This document shows, in pieces, positions 25,796-34,056 of a stretch of 55,753 bases of DNA. Origin of the DNA: CAZTQN01 sp964615765 (GTDB taxonomy: Bacteria > Planctomycetota > Phycisphaerae > Phycisphaerales > UBA1924). The notes beneath the pieces were generated by a model that was not told the DNA's origin, ran no database searches, and worked only from the letters and a program-made list of their open reading frames with translations. Location: the NCBI GenBank assembly GCA_964615765.1, contig CAZTQN010000028.1, positions 1 to 55,753 of the forward strand, read 5' to 3'. The translations under genes and the position numbers were made by a program. Positions within the stretch are counted from its first letter, which is position 1. Each line of letters starts with the position of its first letter.

Positions 25796-26685
25796 CAGCG
25801 GCCCGCTCCGACCGTGGGCCCGGGGCCGCGCACGGAGACGCCCTCGTCACGCGCATGGTCGCGCCCGCGTTCGCTGCCGCCGCCTGCCCGCTCGGTCACC
25901 TCCGCATGATCCACCGGCCGCCGGCGCGACTTCATGTACCGCACCGCCAAGAGGTCGATCAGCCCCGGAATAGCCCGCTGCGTGATCCCGAACCCGTACT
26001 TCGTCACGCCGGCCGCCCGCGGCCGATGGTGCACCGGCATCTCCACCACCGTGTACCCAAGGTGCCGCGCCGTGATCGGGATGAACCGGTGCATGCCGCG
26101 CAGTTGCAGCGGCAGCGCCACCGCGATCTCCCGCTTCATCACCCGCAGCGAGCACCCGGTGTCGCGGATCGTGTCGCCCAAGAGCCAGCGCCGAAACGCC
26201 CGCCCCACGATCGACCCGACGCGCCGCACCGCGTTGTCCTTCCGCGCGTGCGACCGGTCCCCCTGCACGAAGTCGGCCCCGGTCTGGATGAGCATCGTGT
26301 ACGCCCGCGCGATGTCGGCGGGGTCGTTCTGCAAATCCGCGTCGATCGTCGCCACCAGCCGCCCGCGCGCCGAATGAATCCCCGCGTACATCGCCGCCGA
26401 CTGCCCAACGCCCTTGCCCGTCGGCGTCCGCGTCATCGCGACGCACCGGACAAACGGCTGGGCCCGCCCCGCCTCGATCACCGCCGCCCGCGTCCCATCC
26501 GTCGAGCCGTCGTCAACGATCACCAGCTCAAACCCCACGCCCAAGGGCGACAGGGCCGCGTGCGTCTGCCGCACCAGTTCGGCGACGTTCTCCTGCTCGT
26601 TGTGGGCCGGGGCGACCACGGAGATCTCCACGCGCTCCGGCGCTGGGACGGACGATCGAGCATCACCGGCGTGTGGCATGGTCAT
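25795..26685 (-). CDS. GT2 polyprenyl-phosphate sugar synthase (DPM1-like)
   Basis: The 296-residue protein is a GT-A glycosyltransferase of family 2. ISVVAPAHNEQENVAELVRQ, ELVIVDDGSTDGT and ATIDADLQNDPADIARAYTM (DxD-type) are the conserved core. GADFVQGDRSHARKD, GDTIRDTGCSLRVMKRE and the MPVHHRPRAAGVTKYGF segment are typical of dolichyl/undecaprenyl-phosphate mannose or glucose synthases. It lacks C-terminal membrane helices, so the adjacent LAB_N protein may provide the membrane part. The product, a polyprenyl-phosphate sugar, could feed a GT39 transferase such as the one at 17616-19523. Start at 26685 (or 26679) is provisional. Confidence 0.87.
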   Translation of the reverse strand: MTMPHAGDARSSVPAPERVEISVVAPAHNEQENVAELVRQTHAALSPLGVGFELVIVDDGSTDGTRAAVIEAGRAQPFVRCVAMTRTPTGKGVGQSAAMYAGIHSARGRLVATIDADLQNDPADIARAYTMLIQTGADFVQGDRSHARKDNAVRRVGSIVGRAFRRWLLGDTIRDTGCSLRVMKREIAVALPLQLRGMHRFIPITARHLGYTVVEMPVHHRPRAAGVTKYGFGITQRAIPGLIDLLAVRYMKSRRRPVDHAEVTERAGGGSERGRDHARDEGVSVRGPGPTVGAGR

Positions 26686-26845
26686 TCCCGCCCGCAGTCT
26701 AGCGGGCGCTCCCCGGCAGGACCGGACCCGCGCGTCCGGATATCGCCCCCGCCCGCCGCGCCCGTCCCGATCACGCCCCGCCCCTACCATCGTCCGGCCA
26801 GAGCGGCTCGCCGCACACGTGGCCCACAGCGAGGACGATGTACCG

Positions 26846-27244
26846 ATGCACATGCACGGCGTGAAGATCAACGCGGGCGAGTCCACCAACGCCATCAAAA
26901 TCATCTGCGAGGACCCGCACGCCCTCACCGGCACCGATCAGCGCGAGCACGTCATCAACGGCGAGGTCGGGCACCACCTCTGCGAGCTCGCCCTCGGCAA
27001 CGACATCAACATCGAGCACGCCTGCGGCGGCGTCTGCGCCTGCTCCACCTGCCACGTCTACATCGAAGAAGGCATGGACCTCATCTCCGAAGCCACCGAG
27101 GCCGAGGAAGACCGCGTCGAAGAGGCCCCCGGCCTCCAGCGCAACAGCCGCCTGTCCTGCCAGTGCCAGATCCTCAAGCCCGGCAAGATCGTGATGCGCG
27201 TCCCGGCGTGGAACCGCAACGCCGTCAAGGAAGTGCCGCACTAG
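26846..27244 (+). CDS. Adrenodoxin-type 2Fe-2S ferredoxin
   Basis: The 132-residue protein has the plant/vertebrate-type [2Fe-2S] ligands in IEHACGGVCACSTCHVYI (Cys-x5-Cys-x2-Cys) and SRLSCQC (fourth Cys). The acidic helix EATEAEEDRVEEAPGLQRNS fits the ISC/adrenodoxin ferredoxin group (compare Fdx of the isc operon). It carries electrons in Fe-S assembly or to cytochrome P450-like partners. The N-terminus is about 15 residues longer than E. coli Fdx and His-rich (MHMHG, DQREHVINGEVGHH). No isc genes are adjacent. It is divergent from the GT2 gene and ends nine bases from a convergent stop. Confidence 0.9.
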   Translation: MHMHGVKINAGESTNAIKIICEDPHALTGTDQREHVINGEVGHHLCELALGNDINIEHACGGVCACSTCHVYIEEGMDLISEATEAEEDRVEEAPGLQRNSRLSCQCQILKPGKIVMRVPAWNRNAVKEVPH

Positions 27245-27253
27245 GGTGCGCAG

Positions 27254-30200
27254 TCAGCCCCCGCCGCCGCCGGTGGCGCAGCCCGCGAACCAGCGCGTCA
27301 TGAAATCGAAGATGTCCTGCACGCCCACCGCGCCGGAGCGGTCGGTATCGGCCCGCGCCTCGCCCGCGAAGAACGCCGTCACGTAGTCGAAGATGTCCTG
27401 CACCGTCGGCGACCCGCCGGAGTTGTTGAAGTCTCCCGCGCACAGGTCGATCGCGAGCGGCTCGGCCCCGATCGCCGCGTCGCTCACCGCCAGGAACAGC
27501 CGGTTGTTGATGATCAGCGGCGCCCCAAGGCCGTTCTGCAGCGGCGCCGGCGTGATCTCCGCCAGCACGCACGCCGCCTCCGGCTGCGTCGTGAACCAGC
27601 ACACATACGCCCGCCCGGAGGTGGTCCGCGCGACGAAGAATGTCCGCCGCGGCTCGGGCGCGCTCGCCGCCTCGACGGCCCCGACGCCCACAGAGTTGAT
27701 GACGTCCCCGTTGATCGTCACGTTCAGCGGGCGCGTGCCCGCGCTGGTCCCGTCAGTGAACCAGACACGCGTCTGGCCCGCGACGGCCGCGACGAACGTC
27801 GAGAAGCGCCCGACCGACGTCAGTGGCCGCGGGCCCGTGCCCACCGGCCCGGGCGTCACGTCGCGCACAAGCGACGTGCCCGTCGGCGTGTTGTCCGTTA
27901 CGTACAGCTCGGCCCCGGTCCCGATCGCGCTGCCCCAGAACAGCGCGCCGCGCTCGCACACGCCGGGCGCGAAGGTGTCGACGGCGATCAGGCCCGAGAG
28001 GCCGGAGTTGATCGGGCCCGTCCCGCCGGGCGTCCCGTCGGTGGAGTAGAAAAAGATGCTCGTCCCGCTGGAGCCGGTGCGGGCGTAAAAGTACATGCGC
28101 CCGCCGAACTCGACGAAGCGGTCCCCGCCGCCCTGCTGGCTGCCCAGGCCCGAGCCCTGGCCGGGGAACAGGTCGCCAAGCGCGAAGGTCCCGTCGAACG
28201 TGCCGTCCGTCACCCACGGCTCGGTCCCGGCGGCGGTGGTGGTGGTGCGGAAGATGACCTTGTTGGCGGATCGGAACGGCGTGAAGTTGGCCGGCGACGA
28301 CCCACCCGCGCCCGGCACGATGTCGCGGATGATCGACGCGCCCGACGGCGTGCCGTCGGTGATCGCCGGCTCGCCGCCGGCGGGCACCGTCAGCCCCGGG
28401 AACACCGCCAGGTCGCCGAGCTGCGCGACGGTCGCGCCCTGCTCCTGCTGGTTGCTGAACTGCACCTGCGTCGCGTTGACCAGGTTCTGCACGAACGTGA
28501 GCCGGATGGTCCCGAAGTCCGTCCCGTCGGTCTTGTACAGCGCGGAGTTCGCGAGAAAGTACGTGCCCACGGCGGACTCGAACAGCGGCGCGACGGCCCG
28601 CAGCACCGCGGTGGGCGGGTCGCCCGATGCGACATCGGTGATGACGCGCCCGGGCGCGGGCGAGCCGTCCCACACCTGCAGCGAAGGCGGCAGGTTGACG
28701 GTCACGCCGAAGGCGCCGACGTTCGACGTGGGCGCAGCCCCGAACAGCGCGCCGCTCCCCAGCCGCCCGATCGTGGCCACGTTGGACGACGCCGAGCCCG
28801 CGGCGATGTCGACCACCAGCACGGTGCCGGCCTCGGTGCCGTCGGAGTACCACAGCTCCCGCCCGTGCTGGGGCGTGCTGGCGGTAAAGAAGATGCCGTT
28901 GCTCCCGGCGATCGGCCACGGCGCATCCGAAATCCCGCTGGGGCTGCTCGAGTCCGCCCCGGGCCAGATGTCCTTGACCAGGCGCGTGCCCTGGGGCGTG
29001 CCGTCGGTCAGCCAGAGTTCGGCCCCGGTCGCCGTCGTGCCGCGCACGAAGAAGACGCGCCCCCCCTCGACGTGCATCGAGCTGGCGGTGGACACGCCGC
29101 CCTGCACCAGGCGGACGGTGTTGTCCGGCGTGCCGTCGGTGATGTAGAGATCGGTCGAGCCGTGGGCGGCCCGGGCGGCGAACACTGTGCGCTCGCCGAA
29201 CTGGATGGCGTACGTCGCCGAGTCGAACGCGCCCGTGCTGCCCGGGATGAAATCGCCCCCGAGCGGGCCGGTGCCGGCGGGCGTGCCGTCGGAGATCAGC
29301 GGCTCGGACCCGGTCTGCGGACGCCCGGTGGTCGGGAACGCGATCCGCGCCGCGAACAGCGTGCTGGTGCCCGCGCGGGCCAAGGTGTCGGGCGCGACGG
29401 TCAACGGGCGCACCAGGTACTCGTCGTCCAGGTCCGTCACGGTCGTGCCGTCGGTGACGGCGAGCATCGTCAGGTAGTTGACGTACAGGCGGTCGCCCGC
29501 GAGCCCGAGGATGCGCGTGTCGAAATAGCTCGTCGGCCCGGGAAGAAACTCGTGGAAGACGCCCGTGCCGGCCGGCGTGCCGTCGGTCGCGAACAGCTCG
29601 ACGCCGGTCTCGGGCGTGCCGGCGCGATAGATGATCTTGCTCCCAACGCGGTACAGGCGGGTGATCTGCGCGTCGGCGTTGGCCCCGCCGTCGTACGCGG
29701 CGAGGCGCGCGGTGCCCGTCGGCGTGCCGTCGGTCACCCACAGCTCGCTCGTCGTGCCGGCCCCGAGAAGCCCGAAGACCACCCGCCCGTTGATCTCCAG
29801 CGCGTTGCTGCCGTTGAACGTCGTGCTTGAGAGTGTCGGGCACAGCGGCGTCGGCGCGGCGTCGGCGGGGCCGATGATGCGGACCTCCGTGCTGGTGCGG
29901 TACAGCAGGCGATCACCCACCAGCAGCGGCTCCTGGAACCCCAGGGCGGCGGCGTCGACCAAGGCCGTGCCGGCGGCGGTGCCGTCGGTACGCCAAAGCG
30001 CCGAACCCCCGGATGTGAAGTACAGATGCGTCGGCGTGGTCGCGACGATGGACTGCGGCGAAACCGTGGCCTCGGCGAGCTGCGACAGCGTCGCGACCTG
30101 CGTGGTCGTGTAGTCGAACCCGGTCGTGCGCCACAGTGTCCAGCCGTCGGCGGGACGGAAGGCGGAGAAATAGGCAAAGTCGCCAAAGCGCCGGATCGTC

Positions 30201-30391
30201 GGGGCCCAGGGCAGACCGGAACGCGTCGGCGTGGGCGAGGCGTCGAGCAGCCGCGTGACCACGTTGCCGCACGTCGCCAGCGGCTGAGCCGCGGCGGGCG
30301 CGCCCACGCACACCAGCGCAGCCACAGCCGCCAGCGCCGTCATCGTGTGCGTACCAGCCCCGGCCCGTGACCGACGGTTGCCCATGTCCAT
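27254..30391 (-). CDS. Secreted ELWxxDGT-repeat protein with GC-ending dockerin-like domain
   Basis: The 1045-residue product has a signal peptide (MTALAAVAALVCVGAPAAAQP). More than a dozen repeats of the form ELW(V/Y)(T/S)DGTxxGT follow, for example SELWVTDGTPTGTARL, ELWYSDGTEAGTVLVVDIAA and AELWLTDGTPQGTRLVKDIW. These repeats build beta-propeller-like extracellular proteins. The end is a pair of calcium-loop helices: GDFNNSGGSPTVQDIFDYVT and DTDRSGAVGVQDIFDFMTRW, then FAGCATGGGGG. This is the dockerin-like module ending in Gly-Cys that is typical of Phycisphaerae secreted proteins. No cohesin is visible. Start at 30391 or at the third codon. Confidence 0.9.
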   Translation of the reverse strand: MDMGNRRSRAGAGTHTMTALAAVAALVCVGAPAAAQPLATCGNVVTRLLDASPTPTRSGLPWAPTIRRFGDFAYFSAFRPADGWTLWRTTGFDYTTTQVATLSQLAEATVSPQSIVATTPTHLYFTSGGSALWRTDGTAAGTALVDAAALGFQEPLLVGDRLLYRTSTEVRIIGPADAAPTPLCPTLSSTTFNGSNALEINGRVVFGLLGAGTTSELWVTDGTPTGTARLAAYDGGANADAQITRLYRVGSKIIYRAGTPETGVELFATDGTPAGTGVFHEFLPGPTSYFDTRILGLAGDRLYVNYLTMLAVTDGTTVTDLDDEYLVRPLTVAPDTLARAGTSTLFAARIAFPTTGRPQTGSEPLISDGTPAGTGPLGGDFIPGSTGAFDSATYAIQFGERTVFAARAAHGSTDLYITDGTPDNTVRLVQGGVSTASSMHVEGGRVFFVRGTTATGAELWLTDGTPQGTRLVKDIWPGADSSSPSGISDAPWPIAGSNGIFFTASTPQHGRELWYSDGTEAGTVLVVDIAAGSASSNVATIGRLGSGALFGAAPTSNVGAFGVTVNLPPSLQVWDGSPAPGRVITDVASGDPPTAVLRAVAPLFESAVGTYFLANSALYKTDGTDFGTIRLTFVQNLVNATQVQFSNQQEQGATVAQLGDLAVFPGLTVPAGGEPAITDGTPSGASIIRDIVPGAGGSSPANFTPFRSANKVIFRTTTTAAGTEPWVTDGTFDGTFALGDLFPGQGSGLGSQQGGGDRFVEFGGRMYFYARTGSSGTSIFFYSTDGTPGGTGPINSGLSGLIAVDTFAPGVCERGALFWGSAIGTGAELYVTDNTPTGTSLVRDVTPGPVGTGPRPLTSVGRFSTFVAAVAGQTRVWFTDGTSAGTRPLNVTINGDVINSVGVGAVEAASAPEPRRTFFVARTTSGRAYVCWFTTQPEAACVLAEITPAPLQNGLGAPLIINNRLFLAVSDAAIGAEPLAIDLCAGDFNNSGGSPTVQDIFDYVTAFFAGEARADTDRSGAVGVQDIFDFMTRWFAGCATGGGGG

Positions 30392-30509
30392 GCCCTCCCC
30401 AGTCGCCCCCCAAGGCGCGAGCGCATACCGAACGAGACCCGAGCATAATCGATCTCGCCGGGCGCGCCAAGGAAAACCGTGCGATTTTCTGGGCGGCTGG
30501 TCTAAGTGC

Positions 30510-31466
30510 TTACCAGGGAAGGACTTGCATCACCGTCCGATAGGCCGCCGCCGGGTCGTTCGCCGCATGAATCGGGGGTTTGCCCAGGGTTAGGGTGTAC
30601 AGCGGGATCTGCGGCGGGCAGTTGACGCGGAGGCCCTCGATCACCCCCGTGCCGATCCCGCGGGAAATCGGCATCAGTGTGCCGCGCAGGCGCAGAAGGC
30701 CCGTCGCCAGATGCGGCGGCAGGTCGCTGGAGGTGTGCGGGGCCAATCGCGAGGAGACGCGGACCTGCCCCGCGTGGGTGTGCCCGGCGAGGACCAGCGG
30801 CAGGCCGAGGTCGGCGCAGGCGATCAGGCACGTCGGATGGTGCGCCAGCGTGAGCGTGAAGACGCGCGGATCCAGCGGCGCCGCCAGCAGGGCCGACAGC
30901 GGGTCTTCGGGGTACGACAGGCCCAAGACGTCGAGGTCCGGCCGCAGGCGCACAGCCTGGCCCGGGAGAAAGCGGATCGGGTGCACCGGCCGCTGATCCA
31001 GATCGCGCCGGAGCGCGGGCGAGTCGTGATTGCCGAAGATGGCGACCACGCCCAGGCGGGCGTGCAGGTGCGGGGCGATGCGTTCGAGCGAGCGGCGGGT
31101 GGCGTCTTCCTGCCCCGGCGCGTCCATGAGATCGCCGGTGATCGCGATGAGATCGGGCGGGCCGCGGGGCGACAGCGCGCTGGAGGCGGCCGCGTCGAGC
31201 GCGTCGAGCAGTGCGATGAACGAGCGGCGTCCGGGCGTGAAGCGGCGGATGTGCAGGTCGGACAGGTGCAGGATGGTGAACCCGTCGAGCGACGCCGGCA
31301 GCGCGGGCACGGGGATCGTGAACGCCTCGATGAGCGCGGGGAGCGGGGCGAAGGTGGGCTCGGGCGGCGGGGCGGGCATCGGCGGGGCTGGGCGGAGTGG
31401 GTCGGCAGAGGGGGTCGGGCGGTATTCGTGATGAAGCGGCCCGGTGGTGCGACGATAGCGGTGCAT
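30510..31466 (-). CDS. Calcineurin-like metallophosphoesterase
   Basis: The five blocks of the metallophosphoesterase family are visible: LHLSDLHIRRF, AITGDLMDAPG, VAIFGNHDSPAL, LAHHPTCL and LAGHTHAGQVRVS. These ligate two metal ions and hydrolyse phosphomono- or diesters. The closest group is the YkuE/YaeI-like one (membrane-associated UDP-2,3-diacylglucosamine or phosphodiester hydrolases), which usually carries an N-terminal membrane helix; here there is none, only a Pro-rich stretch. The ATG at 31466 overlaps the start codon of the divergent gene (CATG). A second Met at 31379 would give 289 residues and leave 85 bases for promoters, and I find it equally likely. Confidence 0.85.
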   Translation of the reverse strand: MHRYRRTTGPLHHEYRPTPSADPLRPAPPMPAPPPEPTFAPLPALIEAFTIPVPALPASLDGFTILHLSDLHIRRFTPGRRSFIALLDALDAAASSALSPRGPPDLIAITGDLMDAPGQEDATRRSLERIAPHLHARLGVVAIFGNHDSPALRRDLDQRPVHPIRFLPGQAVRLRPDLDVLGLSYPEDPLSALLAAPLDPRVFTLTLAHHPTCLIACADLGLPLVLAGHTHAGQVRVSSRLAPHTSSDLPPHLATGLLRLRGTLMPISRGIGTGVIEGLRVNCPPQIPLYTLTLGKPPIHAANDPAAAYRTVMQVLPW

Positions 31467-32418
31467 GCCGCGTCCGTTTTTGACAGCGCGATGGCAGAAC
31501 CTGGCGGTGGTGACGTGGGCCGTCCCGCCGGAGGTGCTGAGCCGGTTCATGCCGCCGCGGGCGCCGGGGCTGGGCGATGCGGAGTTCACGATCGAGACGC
31601 GGACGGTGCACCGCCGGGGGGAGAAGGGTGGTGAGAGGGGCGCGGACAAGGCGGGCGGCAGTGCCCTCACCAGCGGCGGCGGGCAGGCTTTCATCTCGCT
31701 GGTGTGCTTCGAGTTTGTCGGGGCCCGCGTGCTCGGCGTGAAGTGGCCCGGGCAGCACACGTTCGCGGAGATGAACCTGCGGTTTTACGTGCGCGCCGGG
31801 ACGCGGCGCGGCGTGGTCTTCATCCGTGAGATCGTGCCCAAGCCGCTGGTCGCGTGGGCGGCCCGGCGAACCTACGGCGAGCCCTACGTCACCGCCGACC
31901 TCACCAGCGAGGTCAAGCAGCAGCAGCGCAGCATCGGCGTCGAGTATCGATTGCTCTGGCCGGCGGGCGGGTTGGCGGCGGGCGAGACCGACGCGCGGAC
32001 CAAGACACTGATGCGCGGCAACTCCGCCCGTGGCGGGCGCGGGTCAGCGGGTGCCGGCGGGCAGCCGCCGGTCGAGATGCGCGAGCATGTCGTGCGCCTG
32101 CTGGGCACCAAGCCCGTCGTGCGCCCGGGGCCCGACAGCCTGGAGCAGTGGTTCATTCACCAGCAGTGGGGCTTCGGCACGGGGCGGACCGGCGGCGGCG
32201 CGGTGTACGAGGTGATCCATCCCTTGTGGGGCGTGTACCCGGTTCTGGAGACACAGATCCGGATGGACTTTGCCGCGGTCTTCGGCGTGGACTTTGGTTT
32301 CCTGTCGGACGCCGCGCCCGTCTCGAGCGTGCTCGCGGTCGGAAGCGAGGTCGCGGTCTTTCCGCAGCGCAGCGGCGTGGGCGTGCGCTGGGGCGAGCGG
32401 GGCGCGGGCCGGGGGTAG
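31465..32418 (+). CDS. DUF2071 (YqjF-like) protein
   Basis: The 317-residue product starts exactly as this family does: MPRPFLTARWQNLAVVTWAV, then PPEVLSRFMPP. FISLVCFEFVGARVLGVKWP, EMNLRFYVRAG and GVVFIREIVPKPLVAWAARR continue the DUF2071 pattern. Function is unknown; B. subtilis YqjF is the usual reference. Low-complexity inserts (residues ~48-72 and ~185-205) make it longer than typical. The strong family match at the N-terminus fixes this start, which means the neighbour on the other strand cannot keep an independent leader if it begins at 31466. Confidence 0.85.
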   Translation: MPRPFLTARWQNLAVVTWAVPPEVLSRFMPPRAPGLGDAEFTIETRTVHRRGEKGGERGADKAGGSALTSGGGQAFISLVCFEFVGARVLGVKWPGQHTFAEMNLRFYVRAGTRRGVVFIREIVPKPLVAWAARRTYGEPYVTADLTSEVKQQQRSIGVEYRLLWPAGGLAAGETDARTKTLMRGNSARGGRGSAGAGGQPPVEMREHVVRLLGTKPVVRPGPDSLEQWFIHQQWGFGTGRTGGGAVYEVIHPLWGVYPVLETQIRMDFAAVFGVDFGFLSDAAPVSSVLAVGSEVAVFPQRSGVGVRWGERGAGRG

Positions 32419-32613
32419 GTGCGGAGCGCCACGAAACAGGCGATGCGGCTGTTTTTGGAAGTTGGGTCGAATGGTGCAACTGGGTGGCGCGATCAATCGA
32501 AGTGATCGGCCGTCGGCGAGTTCTTCGCCGAAGGCGTGCTGATCGGGGCGGCTGTGTGCTCCCCGGGCACGCGTGACGGGTGTCCAGAAATCTTGAGCAA
32601 AGGAGTACGCACC

Positions 32614-33798
32614 ATGCGAGCGTGGACGGCGATGGCATTGGCGGCTGTGGGCTTTGGAGTGGGCGGGCTGGTGAACGCTGCGGACGCCAGCGAAGGGCGC
32701 GGACGCCCGGCGACGGTCGCGGCGGTCGTCGCCGCCAGCGGCGGAACCTTCGACCAGAACAACCGCGACTTCGACATCCTGCTCACCGCGGTGCAGGCGG
32801 CGGGCCTGGTGGACGCGCTGAGCGATCCGAATGCGACGCTGACCGTGTTCGCGCCCAACGACGCCGCGTTCCTGCGCACCGCCCGCGACCTCGGCTTCAC
32901 CGGCAACGACGAGGCCGGCGCGTGGTCGTTCCTGGTGACGGCGTTCACCGGCCTGGGCGGCGGGGACCCCATCCCGGTCCTGACCAACGTCCTGCTCTAC
33001 CACGTCTCGGGCCAGGCGCTCACCCAGCGCGGGCTCAAGCAGTTCGAGTTCCTCGACCAGGGCATCCCGACGCTCTTGCAAGTCGACGGCGTGACGCAGC
33101 GCGTGCGCACGTTCCAGGGCGAACTCGTCGACGCCGACCCGGACTTCACCAACCCGCGCATCCTGCCGCTGGGCCCGGTGTTCACCAACAACGGCACGGT
33201 GTTCACGATCAACCGCGTGCTGCTGCCCATCAACCTGGCCGGCGGCACCAGCCCGCTCGATAGCGACCCGACGCCCGGCACCATCGGCGCGCTGGTCGCG
33301 CAGTCCGGCGGCGCGTTCGACGACAACACGGGCGACTTCGACGTGCTGCTCGTCGCGCTCGACACGGCGGGCCTGGTCGATGATGTCTCGACGCTGCGCA
33401 CCCACCTCACGGTCTTCGCGCCCAGCGACGCCGCGTTCATCCAGACGGCCCGCGACCTCGGCTTCACCGGCAACGACGAGGCCGGCGCGTGGTCGTTCCT
33501 GGTCGGCGCGTTCACGACCCTCGGCGGGGGCGACCCGATCCCGGTGCTGACCAACGTGCTGCTGTATCACGTCTCGGGCCGGGCGATCGACGCCAACGAC
33601 GTGGCCCGCCTGGCGCGGACCAACGGCTCGATCGCGACGCTGCTCGAGGGCGCGCGGATCCGCCCGGCTCGCAACGGCGCCCTGCGCGACAACGACCCGC
33701 AGATCACCGACGCGCGGCTGGTGCAGACCAACATCCGCACCCGCAACGGCATCGTGCACGTCGTCAACCGCGTCCTGATCCCGCTCGACCTGCCGTGA
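32614..33798 (+). CDS. Exported protein with two fasciclin (FAS1) domains
   Basis: The 394-residue product has AAAGGAG nine bases before its ATG and a signal peptide (residues 1-22, ending VNAADA). Two FAS1 repeats follow. Each has the H1 block (ATLTVFAPNDAAFLRTARDL and THLTVFAPSDAAFIQTARDL), the LLYHVSG block and a final H2 block (FTINRVLLPINL and HVVNRVLIPLDL). The repeats share long identical stretches such as GFTGNDEAGAWSFLV, indicating recent internal duplication. FAS1 proteins mediate adhesion at the cell surface. No anchor or sorting tail is visible, so it is probably periplasmic or secreted. A hairpin follows it. Confidence 0.93.
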   Translation: MRAWTAMALAAVGFGVGGLVNAADASEGRGRPATVAAVVAASGGTFDQNNRDFDILLTAVQAAGLVDALSDPNATLTVFAPNDAAFLRTARDLGFTGNDEAGAWSFLVTAFTGLGGGDPIPVLTNVLLYHVSGQALTQRGLKQFEFLDQGIPTLLQVDGVTQRVRTFQGELVDADPDFTNPRILPLGPVFTNNGTVFTINRVLLPINLAGGTSPLDSDPTPGTIGALVAQSGGAFDDNTGDFDVLLVALDTAGLVDDVSTLRTHLTVFAPSDAAFIQTARDLGFTGNDEAGAWSFLVGAFTTLGGGDPIPVLTNVLLYHVSGRAIDANDVARLARTNGSIATLLEGARIRPARNGALRDNDPQITDARLVQTNIRTRNGIVHVVNRVLIPLDLP

Positions 33799-33847
33799 GG
33801 CATTGAGGGAAAGACGGGGCGGGGGGGCGGGGGACAAGGGGAAGGCA

Positions 33848-33875
33848 GGAGGCGGCCGCCGGTCAGGCCGCCTTC
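33848..33875 (+). terminator. Hairpin terminator after the fasciclin gene
   Basis: A 10-bp stem GGAGGCGGCC/GGCCGCCTTC (with one G-T pair) closes an 8-base loop, followed by TGTCGTTT. It lies 50 bases past the stop codon. The T tract is weak. Confidence 0.5.
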
Positions 33876-33893
33876 TGTCGTTTGGTGGAAACT

Positions 33894-33988
33894 TGACGCG
33901 GTGACGCGGTGACGCGGTGACGCGAGCAACTGCCCCTCCACCCCTCACCCCGTCACCCCCTCACCGCGTCACCCCATCATCGCGTCAT
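33894..33988. repeat. Inverted pair of GACGCGGT / ACCGCGTC repeats
   Basis: Tandem GACGCGGT units at 33894-33924 face degenerate CACCGCGTC / CACCCCGTC units at 33942-33988. The two halves are complementary enough to form a long imperfect hairpin. Related single-orientation units are at 7931-7974. Confidence 0.55.
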
Positions 33989-34056
33989 GAAATCCCCCCC
34001 TCCCCCCATCCCCGCGTCCTTCCTTCCTCCCCGCTCCCGCCCGGGCAAGAATCCGC

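Noticed and set aside
27753..29843. 696-residue minus-strand open frame inside the ELWxxDGT gene
   Set aside because: Arg/Ala/Asp-rich out-of-frame shadow of the repeat protein.
32513..32531. Hairpin TCGGCGA-GTTCT-TCGCCGA as terminator of the DUF2071 gene
   Set aside because: Perfect 7-bp stem but no T tract and close to the next promoter region; function unclear.
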